In this document: one piece after another, positions 25,001 to 35,992 of the stretch
Layout: every line of letters begins with the position of its first letter
How positions within the stretch are numbered: the first letter of the stretch is position 1
From: Sphagnum compactum
Taxonomy: Eukaryota > Bryophyta > Sphagnopsida > Sphagnales
Length of the DNA: 64,000 nucleotides
Direction of reading: 5' to 3'
NCBI GenBank assembly: GCA_965153455.1
Contig: OZ234503.1
Coordinates: forward strand, 12,281,118 to 12,345,117
The notes under the pieces: generated by a model
The model's input: only the letters and a program-made list of their open reading frames with translations
What the model was told of the DNA's origin: nothing
The model's database searches: none
Position numbers and translations under genes: made by a program

Positions 25001-26975
25001 TAGAGTGGGACATTTTGGCATGTCTATTACAAGACCTACCCAATTCCACAAACAAGGTTTACATACTATGGGGGATTTGTGGAACCCCAAAACTAAAGCT
25101 TTCCATTTTTGGGAAGAAATTAAAGGTAGTTATGGGTTAGAAGAAGGTGAGAAAATCATTTGGGAAAGGATCATAGATAGTTTGCCAAAGGAGTGGACTC
25201 GTAGGTTCATAGAAGGGATCGAAACACCCAAAAATTAAAAATGGGTAGGATTTTTCCAATCTATACATTAGTTACCCCTTTTTGTATGTCAAGCTAGTAG
25301 TGAATTTGGACGAACTTACAAACGTGAGGTGAGCCTAGGTGGCTTCCTTCCCAGGTTCACAATTTTTTCAGTTAGTGCCCAAACCTAGTTCTTATTAAAG
25401 TGTAACATAAAAGATATTTAAACGAATTTTTGGGATTTGCAAAGGAGTGTTCGATCACTTGTTCTAGTGACCTTTGTTAACAAGGGGCCTACCAAGTGGG
25501 AATTCATGATCTTTGGAAGTAAGTTGAAAGATTTACAATTTGATGTTAATAGATGGAAATGGAACTGTGAAATTATTAAACTATAGTTCCAAAAATGGTT
25601 GTTCTAATGGGTGAAGCCATGTGAATCCCTAGAAAAGAGTGTGCAAGAAAAATGGAGAAATAGTCCCACCAACAAAAACAGTTGGTGTGGAAGCAAGTAT
25701 AGCACCAAAAGTAAGCAAAAAAAAGAATCTAGATTCATTTGGGCAACATGGCATAGAGTAGTGGCAGTTAACAATTGGCGAGTGTTCCCCAACACAAACA
25801 TATCCAAAGCGTGTGAGTGGTGTTGTATGGGTGCGTATGAAATGATTTTCCATTGCTTCTATAAGTGCTCGCAAAAGCAAAAAACATGGAAATGGGCCTT
25901 TACCATTGTCAAATGCAATTGTGCTCGTTGAAGTACCCTTGAATAACCTTAAGACCACAATTCAAGCCATGGTGTTACTAAGTGAATGGTAGAAGTTCAA
26001 TAAGGTAGAATGAAAATGGCTAATTAGTAAGATAGGATGAAAACATTTCATTAATTTGATGTTCAAATTACTTTTGAAGGAAAAATACGTAGGATGTAAT
26101 TCTGAACTTTAATAAGGATTGGGAGATTATTTTTTACACATAGAAACTTAGAGAATTGCTAGAGAATAGAATAGAGACACAACATGTAGTCTAAAGTTCT
26201 GTTGGGATGTGAACAATAGATTTTCTTATTTTTCATTTTGGATTTCTACATTTTATTATACAAATGTTTAACATGCTGAATTCTGAGTAAAGAGAGTAAT
26301 AGAATATTGATGAGGAAACAATGAATCTAGTCTAGGACTGTTGTGTTTTCGAAATGAATCATGAAACTTTGATCATAGATTTTGATTATTAAGGATAATA
26401 TAAAATTTGGGAAATAAGGTAACAATAATTATAATAAGAAAAATGTGTGAATACATTTTATAGAAGAATTAAAATGAATAAAACCATAGATTGTGTATGT
26501 TGTAAGTACTTTTGAAAATACAATTTGTATTGTTTTATTAGTAAGGCAGAAAGCAATTTTGAATAAATTTTTTGCTTACCACATGGAAGCTCCTTTCATG
26601 GGAGCAATGCATCTTTGACAACTGACTCCCCAAAAGAGTTCGCAAGTTCCATGCAAACTGGGCCCGATTAAAAGGTATTACCCTGTGGTTCATTTGGATT
26701 GAACGCAATGCTTTTGTCTTCCTCAAGGAATGCTAGCAACAAGAGAAGTTGCAAAGTCTTGTTTGGGAGGCATTTATGGACTATGTTAAGCTATAATGGA
26801 ATAGGACATTAGCTAGAATTAACACATCTCCTCAATTAGAACAATACTATCTTGGTTCTTTTGATAAAGCTTGGGGAGGGCAATTCCTTCTCAACAATAG
26901 GGACTATCTTGATGTTAGGTGGTCATACCGCTTACCCAAAATGAGTAAGTTTCTTGGATGTATGGTTGGCATGTG
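22050..26975 (+). pseudogene. Non-LTR retrotransposon (LINE) ORF2 relic: endonuclease, reverse transcriptase, zf-RVT
   Basis: Domains lie in the order expected of plant LINE ORF2. The APE-type endonuclease is at about 22060-22560 (VHGLNDD, QNHKLKGDKAR, GGVNSFIAKRWSKLI, ANIYAPNDKAKRC); the usual catalytic Glu of QEHKL is Asn. A linker with SPNIIVFLWDNYRMDG follows at about 22620. The reverse transcriptase is at about 23430-24520 (GNTPRLDGIALEFF, NWRPVTLLNVLYKIY, FLKLDFSKA, VVRQGCPMAFCLF). The expected YADD/FADD box reads as HGDH, so the active site is gone. A zf-RVT-like Cys/His segment is at 25740-25930 (CEWCCMGAYEMIFHCFYKC), with a tail at 26670-26975 (ITLWFIWIERNAFVF). Dozens of stops and frameshifts and a 17-G run at 24550-24566 interrupt it. 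Many stops fit TGG to TAG/TGA or CAG to TAG. Confidence 0.85.
24550..24566 (+). repeat. Poly-G run (17 G)
   Basis: An uninterrupted G homopolymer lies inside the LINE coding relic, between the reverse transcriptase and the downstream segment. It also causes a frame change. Its length may be unreliable if this is a draft assembly. Confidence 0.9.
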
Positions 26976-28365
26976 ATTCCTCTCCCCTTGGCGATGTGTT
27001 TGCCGGCTGCTGGGGTGTTCTGCAATGAAGTTTTGTGCCAAAAAGAAAAAAAAAGCCACAAATGCTCAAGGTTCAAGCTTCTGGAAAGATTCAAAGTGCA
27101 ACACCCATCTATTACCACCATTTTCCAGCTTTCAAAACACAAGGCAATTGGGACTTGATGAGCAAAACCAACTGCTAGCTATTAGTTTTTGGGGACCAGA
27201 AGTTCATTAAGCAACCTAGCTTGCTAGATGGTTATGATTTGGTGATGTACCCTAATCGATGGTCATAGATTGGCAATGCCCTTAATCCTTATTGCGTTAT
27301 AGAGGTGAAACCCTCAAGCCATGAAGGCACTATTGGCAGTGAAGATTAATGTAGACAACTGGATTAGATTGACGATGGAGGGAGACAAGTAGTTTGGCCT
27401 CTGGTGAACAAGGTGGGTGTGTGGGGCTGTTTGGGGCTATTCATCACCAAAAAAAAAGAAGCCTTTGCCTAGACTCATTGGATTTCAGAGATATCCTCGG
27501 TCTGTGGGCTGTACCTGTTGCGAAGCACAAGGGGAGGTTACTATAAGCCTTTATGTGCTAGATAGGGGGCAGTAGGAGTGAGAGGCAACTTACTCATGAG
27601 GAAGCACAATTACAGTGTGTAAGGTGCCGAGTCTAAAAACAGTAAGGAATTTCTCCATATTTGTTGGCCTTCATATTGAAACCCTTCCTCCTGTTCAGGT
27701 ATCTTGGATTTCTGACAGCAAACTGCTGGGCTACGAAGCTTACCAGCCTCTCCACAATCACAACAAGCTCAGGTATACGCTTAACTAAAGAGACCGCCAT
27801 CTAAAACTGAATGATGAGCATGTAGTGCTTAGATGATTATTAACGCAAATGCCACCTAGAGATTCTGCCTGATTATTATCATTCATAATTGTCACTCAGG
27901 AGAAAGTCCGCTCAAGTTTCTTATGGTCATCTGTTCTTTCAAATGTATGCAATCGGCATGTAGACCCTTGAGAGGGTCTAGGAAATAGTTTATAAAGTTT
28001 GTAATGATGTGGTAGAACCTCTCGTGTGTGTCCATAACCTCGTGTGTGTCCATAACCTCCGCAATTACGTGACCCAGCACCCCACAAGTGCATCATCCAT
28101 TAGAAACTCATTATGATTCAGTTACCAAGGTTCCATCTGAGGAACTTCTTGTGTTAAAACCCTCTTATCACCCCCTCACATTACCCTAAACCCTAAACTA
28201 ACTGAGTGAGAAGGCAAGTACCATAAGTAAGAATGTAAGTGGTTATTATGTAGGTATGTGATTAAGTAAGGCACTTGGTTGCTACCAAAGTAGGTAGATG
28301 CATATGGATATGGTTAGTACCACTGTTGGTCAGCTATTGCCTTTTTTTCTTTCCCCCATAGTGGA
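26976..28365. other. Intergenic DNA, probable LINE 3' flank; telomere-like motif
   Basis: No supported gene. Two CCCTAAA units (ACCCTAAACCCTAAAC) lie at 28183-28198, a short telomere-type motif. An imperfect 18 bp duplication of cctcgtgtgtgtccataa lies at about 28020-28055. Confidence 0.45.
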
Positions 28366-28653
28366 CCAGGTAGGTTATTTTATAATATTAAATCACAGAG
28401 GGTATCAATATCTAAAATCAAAACCTATTAATTATCAATTTCATTCTCAAAATAATATCTATCATTATTAATTTACTCAGTTTTTTTTTTGGGTGATAGC
28501 TGTGAATTATGGATACAGGTTGGTTTTCAAATACCCACCTTGAAAATCGTCAGTTATGCTACCCAGGTTGGGTAGGTTACAATATATACATATAAATATA
28601 ATTGTGTTTTTTTTAATAATAAACATGTATGGAGATTTTAATAACCTACCTGG
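28366..28653. mobile_element. MITE with CCAGGTAGGTTATT ends, 288 bp
   Basis: CCAGGTAGGTTATT at 28366-28379 is perfectly inverted at 28640-28653 (AATAACCTACCTGG). The interior is AT-rich and non-coding, with further GGTAGGTTA-like motifs. The class is uncertain because no clear target-site duplication is visible. A relative may sit at 12555-12850. Confidence 0.65.
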
Positions 28654-29294
28654 ATGATTGGAATTTCTCCCACCCCTGGTTCACTCGGCCAGGTCCTCTC
28701 TCACAATTGCCAAATGGCACTCACAATGGCAAGGACCATTTGCATGAATGCAGAGAGATCTCTGCAAGGCCAAACGAAAGAGAAAGTTTCCCTCTCATAG
28801 GTATTATAGAGGGAAGAAAAATATCCAGCTTGGCTTTCTTGTGGGACCTCCAGGAGGCAGCAGCAGAGTGAAGTGGTGGTGCGTGCAGCAATCGAGAGCA
28901 AGTCTGAGAGAAAAACGAATGACGTCAAGTCAGCAAAGAAGAAGCAGCAGTTGATGATTGGATTCTGATTTTCTGGAAGCGTTCTTTCATAAAACAAATT
29001 CTTGTGTATGCCAAAAAAAAAAAAACTACTAAAAAGTTGGACTAAACAGGGAAATTAGTCCGATTGAGTCGCTCCAGGACAACAAAATTCCTGAATTGAT
29101 TGTTGGATACTTATTACCAATTATGATGTGCAGAACGCGCATCCAACCAGCTTTAGTCCGTCGTCGTCATTAATGAGAGCAAAGCGAATGGGAAGGGGGT
29201 GCGCGGGGGTTTGTCGCGATCATACTAACTCCGTGCAGTTTGTGCATCTTCCCCTGGGCCACACTTCATCAATGTGCACCTTGTAATAACTGTC
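28654..29294. other. Upstream flank of the GPAT gene, no gene seen
   Basis: The sequence is less AT-rich than its surroundings and has only overlapping random ORFs on both strands. It may be distal promoter. Confidence 0.4.
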
Positions 29295-29570
29295 TGTAAC
29301 TGTAATCATAGCAACCTAATGGAAAGAGATCCTAAGGACCGGACATATTTCACACTCCCAATGTCACTGTGATCACAGCAACCTCATGGAAAGAGACCCT
29401 AATAAGTACACACATCTCACCCCGCTCCCCCCCCAATGTAACTGTGATCACAACAGCCTAATGGAAAGAGACCCTAATAAATACACATATTTCACACCCC
29501 CATGTAACTGTGACCATAGCAGCCTCTAATGGAAAGAGACCCAAAGAAGCTACATATTCCACACCCCCAT
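29295..29570 (+). repeat. Four tandem copies of a ~70 bp repeat in the GPAT promoter/5' leader
   Basis: Units start at about 29295, 29362, 29436 and 29503. Each contains TGTAACTGTGATCA followed by CAGCCTAATGGAAAGAGACC (with small changes), then ATACACATATTTCACACCCC. The array stops about 170 bp before the GPAT start codon, so it lies in the proximal promoter or 5' UTR and may affect its expression. Confidence 0.9.
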
Positions 29571-29737
29571 CGCCATCTCTCTCCCTCAGTCTGTCAGATC
29601 CGTTGTAATTCACTCCTGTCACTGTGCTCATCTTGGTCGAGTTTTTGCTGTTCTGGAATCTGGAACTCCTCTTCTGGGAATTCATTGCAATGTGTTGCAG
29701 TGGTGAGCAGAAACAGCAGCAGCAGAAAACAACCATC

Positions 29738-31394
29738 ATGGTCAATCGATCTGCTGATTGCATTCCCTGCAAGTTCATGGACTTGGAAAGTTGCTCCGCT
29801 GATGGTCGAGAGGATCAAACTGTGGTGTCCGAGTTTTTTGGGAGTTTGTTGCGAGGTCGTAGTATGCTTCCTTATTTCATGTTGGTGGCGTTTGAAGCTT
29901 GCGGCATTCTGCGCTACTCGTTGCTTCTTTTGTTCTCCCCAGTGTACTACTTTCTGAATTACTGTGTGTCGGAGTCTTCCGCAATCAGGTTGCTGATCTT
30001 TCTCACTTTCGCGGGACTTAAAGTCAGAAAGATTGAATCCGTCGCACGCGCGACTCTGCCCAAGTTCTTCTCTGAAGATGTCCACCCGGTTGCATGGCGA
30101 GTGTTTTCCTCGTTCGGTACACGGTACATGCTCACCGCGGCACCACGCATCATGGTGGAATGCTTTGCAAGAGAGTTCCTGGACGCTGATGCAGTGATCG
30201 GGACCGAGATTCAAGTCACGAAGAGCGGGCGAGCTACTGGCTTCGTCAAAGCTCCTGGACTTCTGCAGCGCATTGTGAAACGTGATGCACTCAAGGCCGC
30301 ATGGAAAGGCGAGAATGCACCGGATGTCGGCCTTGGAATTGGCAACGACGACTATGCATTCCTAGCTCTTTGCAGGGTTCTCAGCTTTCCTACATCTTCT
30401 CTACAATCTTGTCTCAAAATGCAGCGATAATTGTCCATGCAAACAATGGTCTCGCAGCATCTCAGGGGCAAGGGATGGATACTGACGAATGGGTCCTTGT
30501 TGTTTGGTCCAGGAAGGCTACATCGTCCCTGCAAACACAACAGAGATGGAGCCGCCACTGAGAAAAGAGAAGCTCGCCAAAACAATAGTCTTCTACGACG
30601 GACGTCTTGTGCAAAGACCCACTCCTTTTCTCGCTCTCATCACCCTCCTTTGGATGCCTGTGGGCTTTATCCTCGCCGTCTTACGCATAGCTGCAGGTGC
30701 ACTTCCGATGAGTTGGGGGTATTTTCTCGTCACTTCGCTTGGCGTCAGAGTGGTGATCAAGGGTAAACCTCCCGCTTCCGTGCAAGACAAGAATGGTCCG
30801 AAGCTCGGAGTACTATTCGTTTGTTCTCACAGATCCTTACTGGATCCTATTTTTCTTTCAGTCGCTTTGGGTCGTCGTATCACGGCGGTCACGTACTCCA
30901 TTTCTCGTCTCTCTGAGGTGCTTTCCCCCATCAAAACTGTGGCACTTACCCGCAACAGAGATCAGGATGCCACCAACATTCGCAAGCTTTTGGCGGAAGG
31001 AGATTTGGCGATCTGTCCTGAAGGAACCACTTGCCGTGAGCCTTTCCTTCTACGGTTCTCTTCCCTCTTCGCGGAGCTGACAGACCAAATCACCCCAGTT
31101 GCCATGAACAACAGTATGTCTATGTTTCATGGCACCACTGCTACCGGATGGAAATGCATGGATCCTTTCTTCTTCCTCATGAACCCTAGGCCTGTCTATG
31201 AGGTCACCTTCCTCAACCAACTGCCCCAAGAGCTCACATGTGCAGCTGGAAAATCGCCACATGATGTAGCAAATTATACTCAGAGAATTCTTGCTATGAC
31301 TCTGGGCTTTCAATGCACTAATTTTACTCGCAAAGACAAGTACCGCATGCTTGCTGGCAATGATGGAAGCATTCCTGTGAAATCTTCAGCTTGA
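29738..31394 (+). CDS. Glycerol-3-phosphate acyltransferase, GPAT4/5/6/7/8 (cutin/suberin) group
   Basis: Makes acylated glycerol-3-phosphate at the ER for extracellular lipid polyesters (family knowledge). Exons are 29738-30376 and 30513-31394. The donor AGG|GTTCTC and acceptor TCCAG|GAAGG place the phase-0 intron at ...CR|EGYIVP, a typical position for this family, giving 506 aa. The N-terminal HAD-like phosphatase domain runs over about residues 25-213, membrane helices lie near 45-70 and 255-285, and the acyltransferase domain follows with HRSLLDP (His 319, HX4D), [17 protein letters not shown] and a VPVA-like TPVAMN. HAD motif I, normally DxDGTLL, reads EFFGSLL (residues 32-38), and motif III reads GLGIGNDDY without the usual Asp after GLG. 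The phosphatase is therefore predicted inactive, as in GPAT5/7, with lysophosphatidate rather than 2-monoacylglycerol as product. I chose ATG 29738 because homology begins just after it; 29690 and 29624 are in-frame alternatives. AATAAA lies at 31412. Confidence 0.92.
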
Positions 31395-31563
31395 GTTGCT
31401 ACTGCAACAACAATAAACTCTACTTCTCCTGGAACTCCTGCAGCAGCTAAAAGAGATCAATTCTAGCTTCAAATGTTTTCATTCCTTTGATCACCACTGA
31501 CCAGATGATGCTCACAATAATGGCACATGGTAATGGAGACGGACATGCGCAACATTCATTGGG
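31395..31563 (+). other. GPAT 3' flank with poly(A) signal
   Basis: AATAAA at 31412-31417, 18 bp after the stop codon, is a candidate poly(A) signal. Nothing else is evident. Confidence 0.5.
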
Positions 31564-31712
31564 TTGTTGATGATTCACATCCTGAAAGACAATTTCTGAT
31601 GTAGAAATTTGGGTTGGTTTTGTTAAGTCTAGAACTTCTTGTTGATGATTCACATTGCTGAGTACAATTTCTGATGTAGAAATTTGAGTTGGTTATGCAA
31701 AGTCTAGGACTT
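31564..31712. repeat. Tandem duplication, ~77 bp period
   Basis: Two copies (about 31564-31640 and 31641-31712) share GTTGATGATTCACAT, CAATTTCTGATGTAGAAATT, GAGTTGGTT and AAGTCTAG. Non-coding, downstream of the GPAT gene. Confidence 0.85.
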
Positions 31713-32164
31713 GAGGTTAACTCAAACTTCTACATCCTCACCTACCTGCAGGTGGAAGCTGGTTGCAAAGATTGTTGACTTTCAGTCTTGACTTTTTGTT
31801 GGATGTTCTTACTAGTTTGTTGTAATATATGAATACATTAGTCTGTTGCAGACAGACTGGTAGACTTCGATGGAAAGACTCTGGCTCAGATATGCAGCTT
31901 TTGTGCAATGAAGAGTGTTGAAGTTTTCAAGGTCATGCGTTTATTGATCATGTATTTTGCAGAATGTTCAGAGATTCTATATCTTTTGCATTTTGTGATA
32001 CTTCTATGTGCAACATCAGCAAAGCCCAAAGAAGTTGTAATGCTGCTCTCAAATTTGCAAAGATGTGAAGAAGATGAATGAAGAATTTTTCTATCAAGTA
32101 TTGTAATAAGTGACTCAACTCCATGATGACAAGGAAATAGTGATGGGATGAAAATAAGCACTCA

Positions 32165-32455
32165 AAAACTGTGATGGCTGCTCTGAGATTGCAAGAAATT
32201 GTGAAGTGCTTTGAAACTCATACTTTGGAGGGGGGATAGTTCCTTTGTTGTTGATGATTACAGGGTCCTGACAGAACTTGCAGTGGTGCAATGAGATTAC
32301 AAAGATTGAATGGTGCTTGGAGACTACAAAGGTTGTGAAGGTCTTTTGCAGTGGTACTCTGACTGGTGCTCTGAGATTACAAAGATGTGAAGGCTTCTTG
32401 CAATGGTGCTCTGAATGGCACTCTGAGATTACAAAGATGTGAAGGGTGTTTGAAG
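32165..32455. repeat. Diverged tandem repeat, ~36-40 bp units
   Basis: About six units carry the core GGTGCTCTGAGATTACAAAG followed by ATGTGAAGG and CTTCTTGCAA. The last two to three units are most alike. The array creates a repeated 168-codon ORF on the minus strand (32115-32621), which I regard as a by-product of the repeat. Confidence 0.8.
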
Positions 32456-32639
32456 GATTGTGTTTCAGAGATGCTGATATTTCCTTGGCTGCGGCCCTGT
32501 GATTCTGAATGTGGTGGGGTCCTGCACACGTGGTTGAAGTCTGCAGGAAGGACGTTTGGATGTTTTTGGGTCCTCTTTTTTGATCTTGCAATCTGATTCT
32601 GAATGTGGGTCCTCCATACAAATTCTCTCAGAAGACTAG

Positions 32640-32800
32640 ACTTTTAGTGGAAACCATAACAGCTACTGAGGAAACACTTGTGGTCCATGGACTTCACCTT
32701 GTGGTATGTCCATTGCTCAACACTTATGATGCACTTGTCCTATCAATGCAGACAAATGATGAATATGTGGATATTTTTCCTTCCAGGATCTATTTGGTCA
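32640..32800 (+). pseudogene. Possible Copia Gag (UBN2) fragment
   Basis: Conceptual residues NTYDALVLSMQTNDEY at about 32718-32766 resemble the 'LP.SYDALV.SLQT' signature of Copia-type Gag. Only about 50 residues are recognisable, and the preceding residues are off-frame. No LTR or pol was found nearby. Tentative. Confidence 0.3.
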
Positions 32801-33631
32801 CAGATGTTTTTTTGTTTGTTCCAACTTCTATTGCTCCTCTAAAGTCTTCATAATGTGTGCTACTTTGTACCCATTTGCTTCAATTCTCTTCACAACAAAA
32901 TGGTCAACTGTGCCACAGTAATTGAAGTCAAGTTTTAAGGATAACATACAAAAATCATGCTAATCATACTGGGCAGCAGTCAATGGAGGACCCAGCAGTC
33001 AATGAAACCCTAAATGTTTCATGACTTGTAATAAGTTCTGCCATTACTAATGAATTTAAACTCTTCCAGGGAGTACTACAGCATCTGCTGTTTTGTGCAA
33101 GCAGAATTCAGTGTTTTTTTAAGGAATTTTTGTTTGTAGCCAAAGTGGCATTCATCCCTAGAAATATTTAGTCAAATCTGGCTATAAACCAGAAGTAAAG
33201 TACAAGTCTTCAATCATCCTGTTATATTTCTGTCTAGACATTGAAAACCAAACATATGAATCTGGTGATTTTAACATTTTTTTTCCTTGACTTCTGGAGA
33301 CTGATAACCTAAAAAATCACTTCGTTTTGAAGTTTGAATTTTGTTTTTCAGCAACATTTCCCCAGTAAAGAAAAGGCTGCTGGAATTTTGCTGTAATCCA
33401 TGCTCAACACATTTTTCTTTCTGACTCTACTTTTGGTTTGCTTATTAACCCCTAAACGCCTATATGGCTTTTCAAAGAAACTTCAAAGGGGTCTGGAGTC
33501 TGGACAGATACCTGTCCACTTGGCTCACAAAAGGTCGATTACAAAAGGGTTTGGAGTAGGAAGGTGTTTGTATATAGAAAATGCACCAATTCTGTATGTA
33601 GGCTCTGTCAAACTTGAACTTCTAACATCAT

Positions 33632-35679
33632 CTACAGCCAAATGTGAGTGCGGCCAGTCCTCTGCTGTTTCCTCAGAATATCCTTGTGAGCCTTCCGGCC
33701 TTCACTTGGACTTCCTGTTTTTTGCATCTCATTTTCTGTGATCATATAAAGCTCCCTATTTATTATTTCACCGGGCCTTTCAGTGTTATCCATCTATGAG
33801 CTCCTGAGTGGTTCAGAAATCTGGGTGTCACAGTTGGTGGTCAGTGAAACTCTCTGGCAATGGCTTCATCCTTCCAGAGAATCCAGATGATTGTCATCGA
33901 TTAACTCCCTGTCTTTGTCCCTACCTCATGATTTTACTCTGTTAATAGACCCAGACATCTCAGCATCAAGTCCTGACTTGTCTGCACATGATGACTTTCA
34001 TGGTCTCAACTTCAATGTTCATTTGGATTTTATCAAATTTTGATGCTACCACCAGGCACTTTCATAACATGGGAACCCAGTCACCTGGCATACCGTCCAG
34101 CACCATGACCTGAGCCTGCCAAAGTCAATCAAGTAACAAACAACAACCAGCAGGTGAAAGTAAGAAAACTTGCCCAACTGCCTGTGACATTTGCAAACTC
34201 AATGACGCACCTTTGAGACATGTACAAGGAATAGTTCAAGTAAGTAAGAAAACTTGCCCAACTGCCTGTGACATTTGCAAACTCAATGACACACCTTTGA
34301 GACATGTACAAGGAATAGTTCAAGTTCCTGCTCCTAAAAGTTGCAATGCCATGTAAAACTGATTTTAAATGAAGCCATCACTTGATGCAAGTGGGCATGT
34401 TCTTCCTTTAGATGTTTGCTGACTGTCTCAGAGGGTTGTGCATTATAATCTAAATTCATGCACGGGAGGATGGTTGCCCAAGTGTTCTAGAATCCATCAC
34501 AGTATCTTATTTCAAAACTGAAAACAGAATGTACATACTTTGGAATTTCTGGTTATGCTCAGCAATCTGCATCAGTCGACGCTGTTGCAGCAGCTCTTTT
34601 TTTTTCTGTGCACTCTCTTGTGCTCTCTTATCTAGCTCCTCCTGTTGCCTGAGACGCAGTGCTGCAACATCCTCTGGCTTCTCCACAATAAACAACATCA
34701 CCTTGGTCAATGGCATACTTGTACCCACTACACCTGTCAGATGTACAAATTAAAGCAACCAGGCATATTAACAGTCTCTTGAAAACCTTGCAATTTCACA
34801 ACATGGAAATAAACATCTCCTGAGCAATAACAATCTTAAAATGTTAGTTACATCCCTGATTAGGAGCACACACTTACAGAGACTGATTTGTTGTCTGTAC
34901 CCTGAGTTCGTGTATGGAAGAAACTTGCACCCTTCTGTAATACAGGGAGGATCCAGCTGCAGAGGAATATGCAAGAAACACAGCTGAAGAGAACCTGGAA
35001 GATGAAGCGCAGACCTTCACCAGAGTCCATCCACAAAATAATGTTTCCTGGCAGCTGGGTCACTGCCAACACAGAATTTGACAACCTCAATCAATTGCTA
35101 ATCTGTGGATATAAAACAAAAAAGATTGGTTCCAAGACTAAATATTGTCAATGCTCCAAAATAGTCTGTTCACACATGCCCCATGGCTACCTACTTGCAT
35201 ATAGAAGTGCAATCCCTGAGCGAACCATTTCACCATAGTCTCCCATAGAATTCCATTTCATGCCTACAAATACAGCAACTAGGGTTGACACTCCAGCTGC
35301 CAGTATTGAAACAGCAGTTATCACCCCCACTCGTCTCCTTCCTTGTGAATCTCTCAGAAACAGAGGCAGCAGTGTGAGTGGAGCTGTGCACCCATAACAA
35401 AACCACTTTAGGGTGAGAACCAACAAGCCCTAAAAAGCACAGAGGAAACAAAAGAATGCACACTCAAGAGCACCAAGGTCATGAGTTTGACCCAACTATC
35501 ACAGAGATGATGCCTCGCATTGTGTTTGAGTTTTACATGTAAAACTTACTCATGGCAGCCAGAAATAAGCCCACCAGCAACAACACAGCACTGGTCTCAC
35601 TCATCACAGGTACCACCATCTCGTCACCTTCGTATGTGCTTTGCCCTTCTCCTGCGGCCACTAGAGCGTTGGCTTCCAT
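33632..35679 (-). CDS. Unrecognised four-helix membrane protein with charged C-terminal tail (five exons, 259 aa)
   Basis: Assembled on - from exons 35550-35679, 35195-35383, 34901-35062, 34539-34733 and 33632-33735. Every junction is GT-AG (donors GTAAGT, GTAGGT, GTACAG, GTATGT), all four introns are phase 1, and the frame runs from ATG to TAG without a break. I do not recognise the family. The N-terminus is short and acidic. Hydrophobic segments lie at about residues 28-52 (SAVLLLVGLFLAAM...), 62-85 (VGVITAVSILAAGVSTLVAV), 94-118 (SGIALLYAMTQLPGNIILWM) and 122-146 (LRFIFQVLFSCVSCIFLCSW). The last ~85 residues are strongly charged, with a likely coiled coil (LRLRQQEELDKRAQE) rich in Lys, Gln and Arg, ending THIWL. 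The exon 2 acceptor (CACAG|CTCC) is the least certain join; the alternative TTTTTAG|GGC would shift the frame. Telo-box motifs lie upstream. Intron 4 carries an 82 bp tandem duplication. Confidence 0.7.
34158..34325. repeat. Tandem duplication, ~82 bp, in an intron
   Basis: Two nearly identical copies begin AGTAAGAAAACTTGCCCAAC and end ACAAGGAATAGTTCAAG; one G/A difference (gacgcacc/gacacacc) is visible. It lies inside the last intron of the four-helix membrane protein gene. Confidence 0.9.
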
Positions 35680-35813
35680 GGCTGCCACTACTGCTCCGAC
35701 TCTCTTTCAAATTGTGGTTGCGATCGAGAATCCTTCAGCCCCGTCGTCCACCCATTCGCATCTACTACTCTCTGCTACAGCGTCCACCTCTAAAGACCTT
35801 CAAACATGGACAA

Positions 35814-35992
35814 GAAACCCTAAAGTCCAGAAGAAAAAGAACACAGAATAAAACGCTGTTGTTGTTGAGGATGATGGCAAGCGTGCTGGTCAATCAATCA
35901 CTGCTATCACCCTCTCTCTCCCGAGAAACAGGACAATTTTCTTTCTTTAGATTCCACACTGAACACTATCATCAAGCGTTTGGAAACCCTAA
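35814..35992 (-). promoter_or_regulatory. Two telo-box motifs upstream of the membrane-protein gene
   Basis: AAACCCTAAAG at 35814-35824 and AAACCCTAA at 35984-35992 (TTAGGGTTT in gene orientation) lie about 140 and 310 bp before the start codon. AAACCCTA telo-boxes are known promoter elements of plant housekeeping and translation-related genes. Function here is inferred from position only. Confidence 0.4.

Noticed and set aside
22050-26975. Active LINE
   Set aside because: The endonuclease Glu and the RT YADD-type box are lost, and many stops and frameshifts are present.
29295-29570. CRISPR array
   Set aside because: The units are head-to-tail repeats without unique spacers, in a plant nuclear context.
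29594-30214. 206-codon minus-strand ORF
   Set aside because: It is fully antisense to GPAT exon 1, which has strong family evidence on the plus strand.
32115-32621. 168-codon minus-strand ORF with repeated HLCNLRAPV-like residues
   Set aside because: It arises from the 36-40 bp tandem repeat, and no domain is recognisable.
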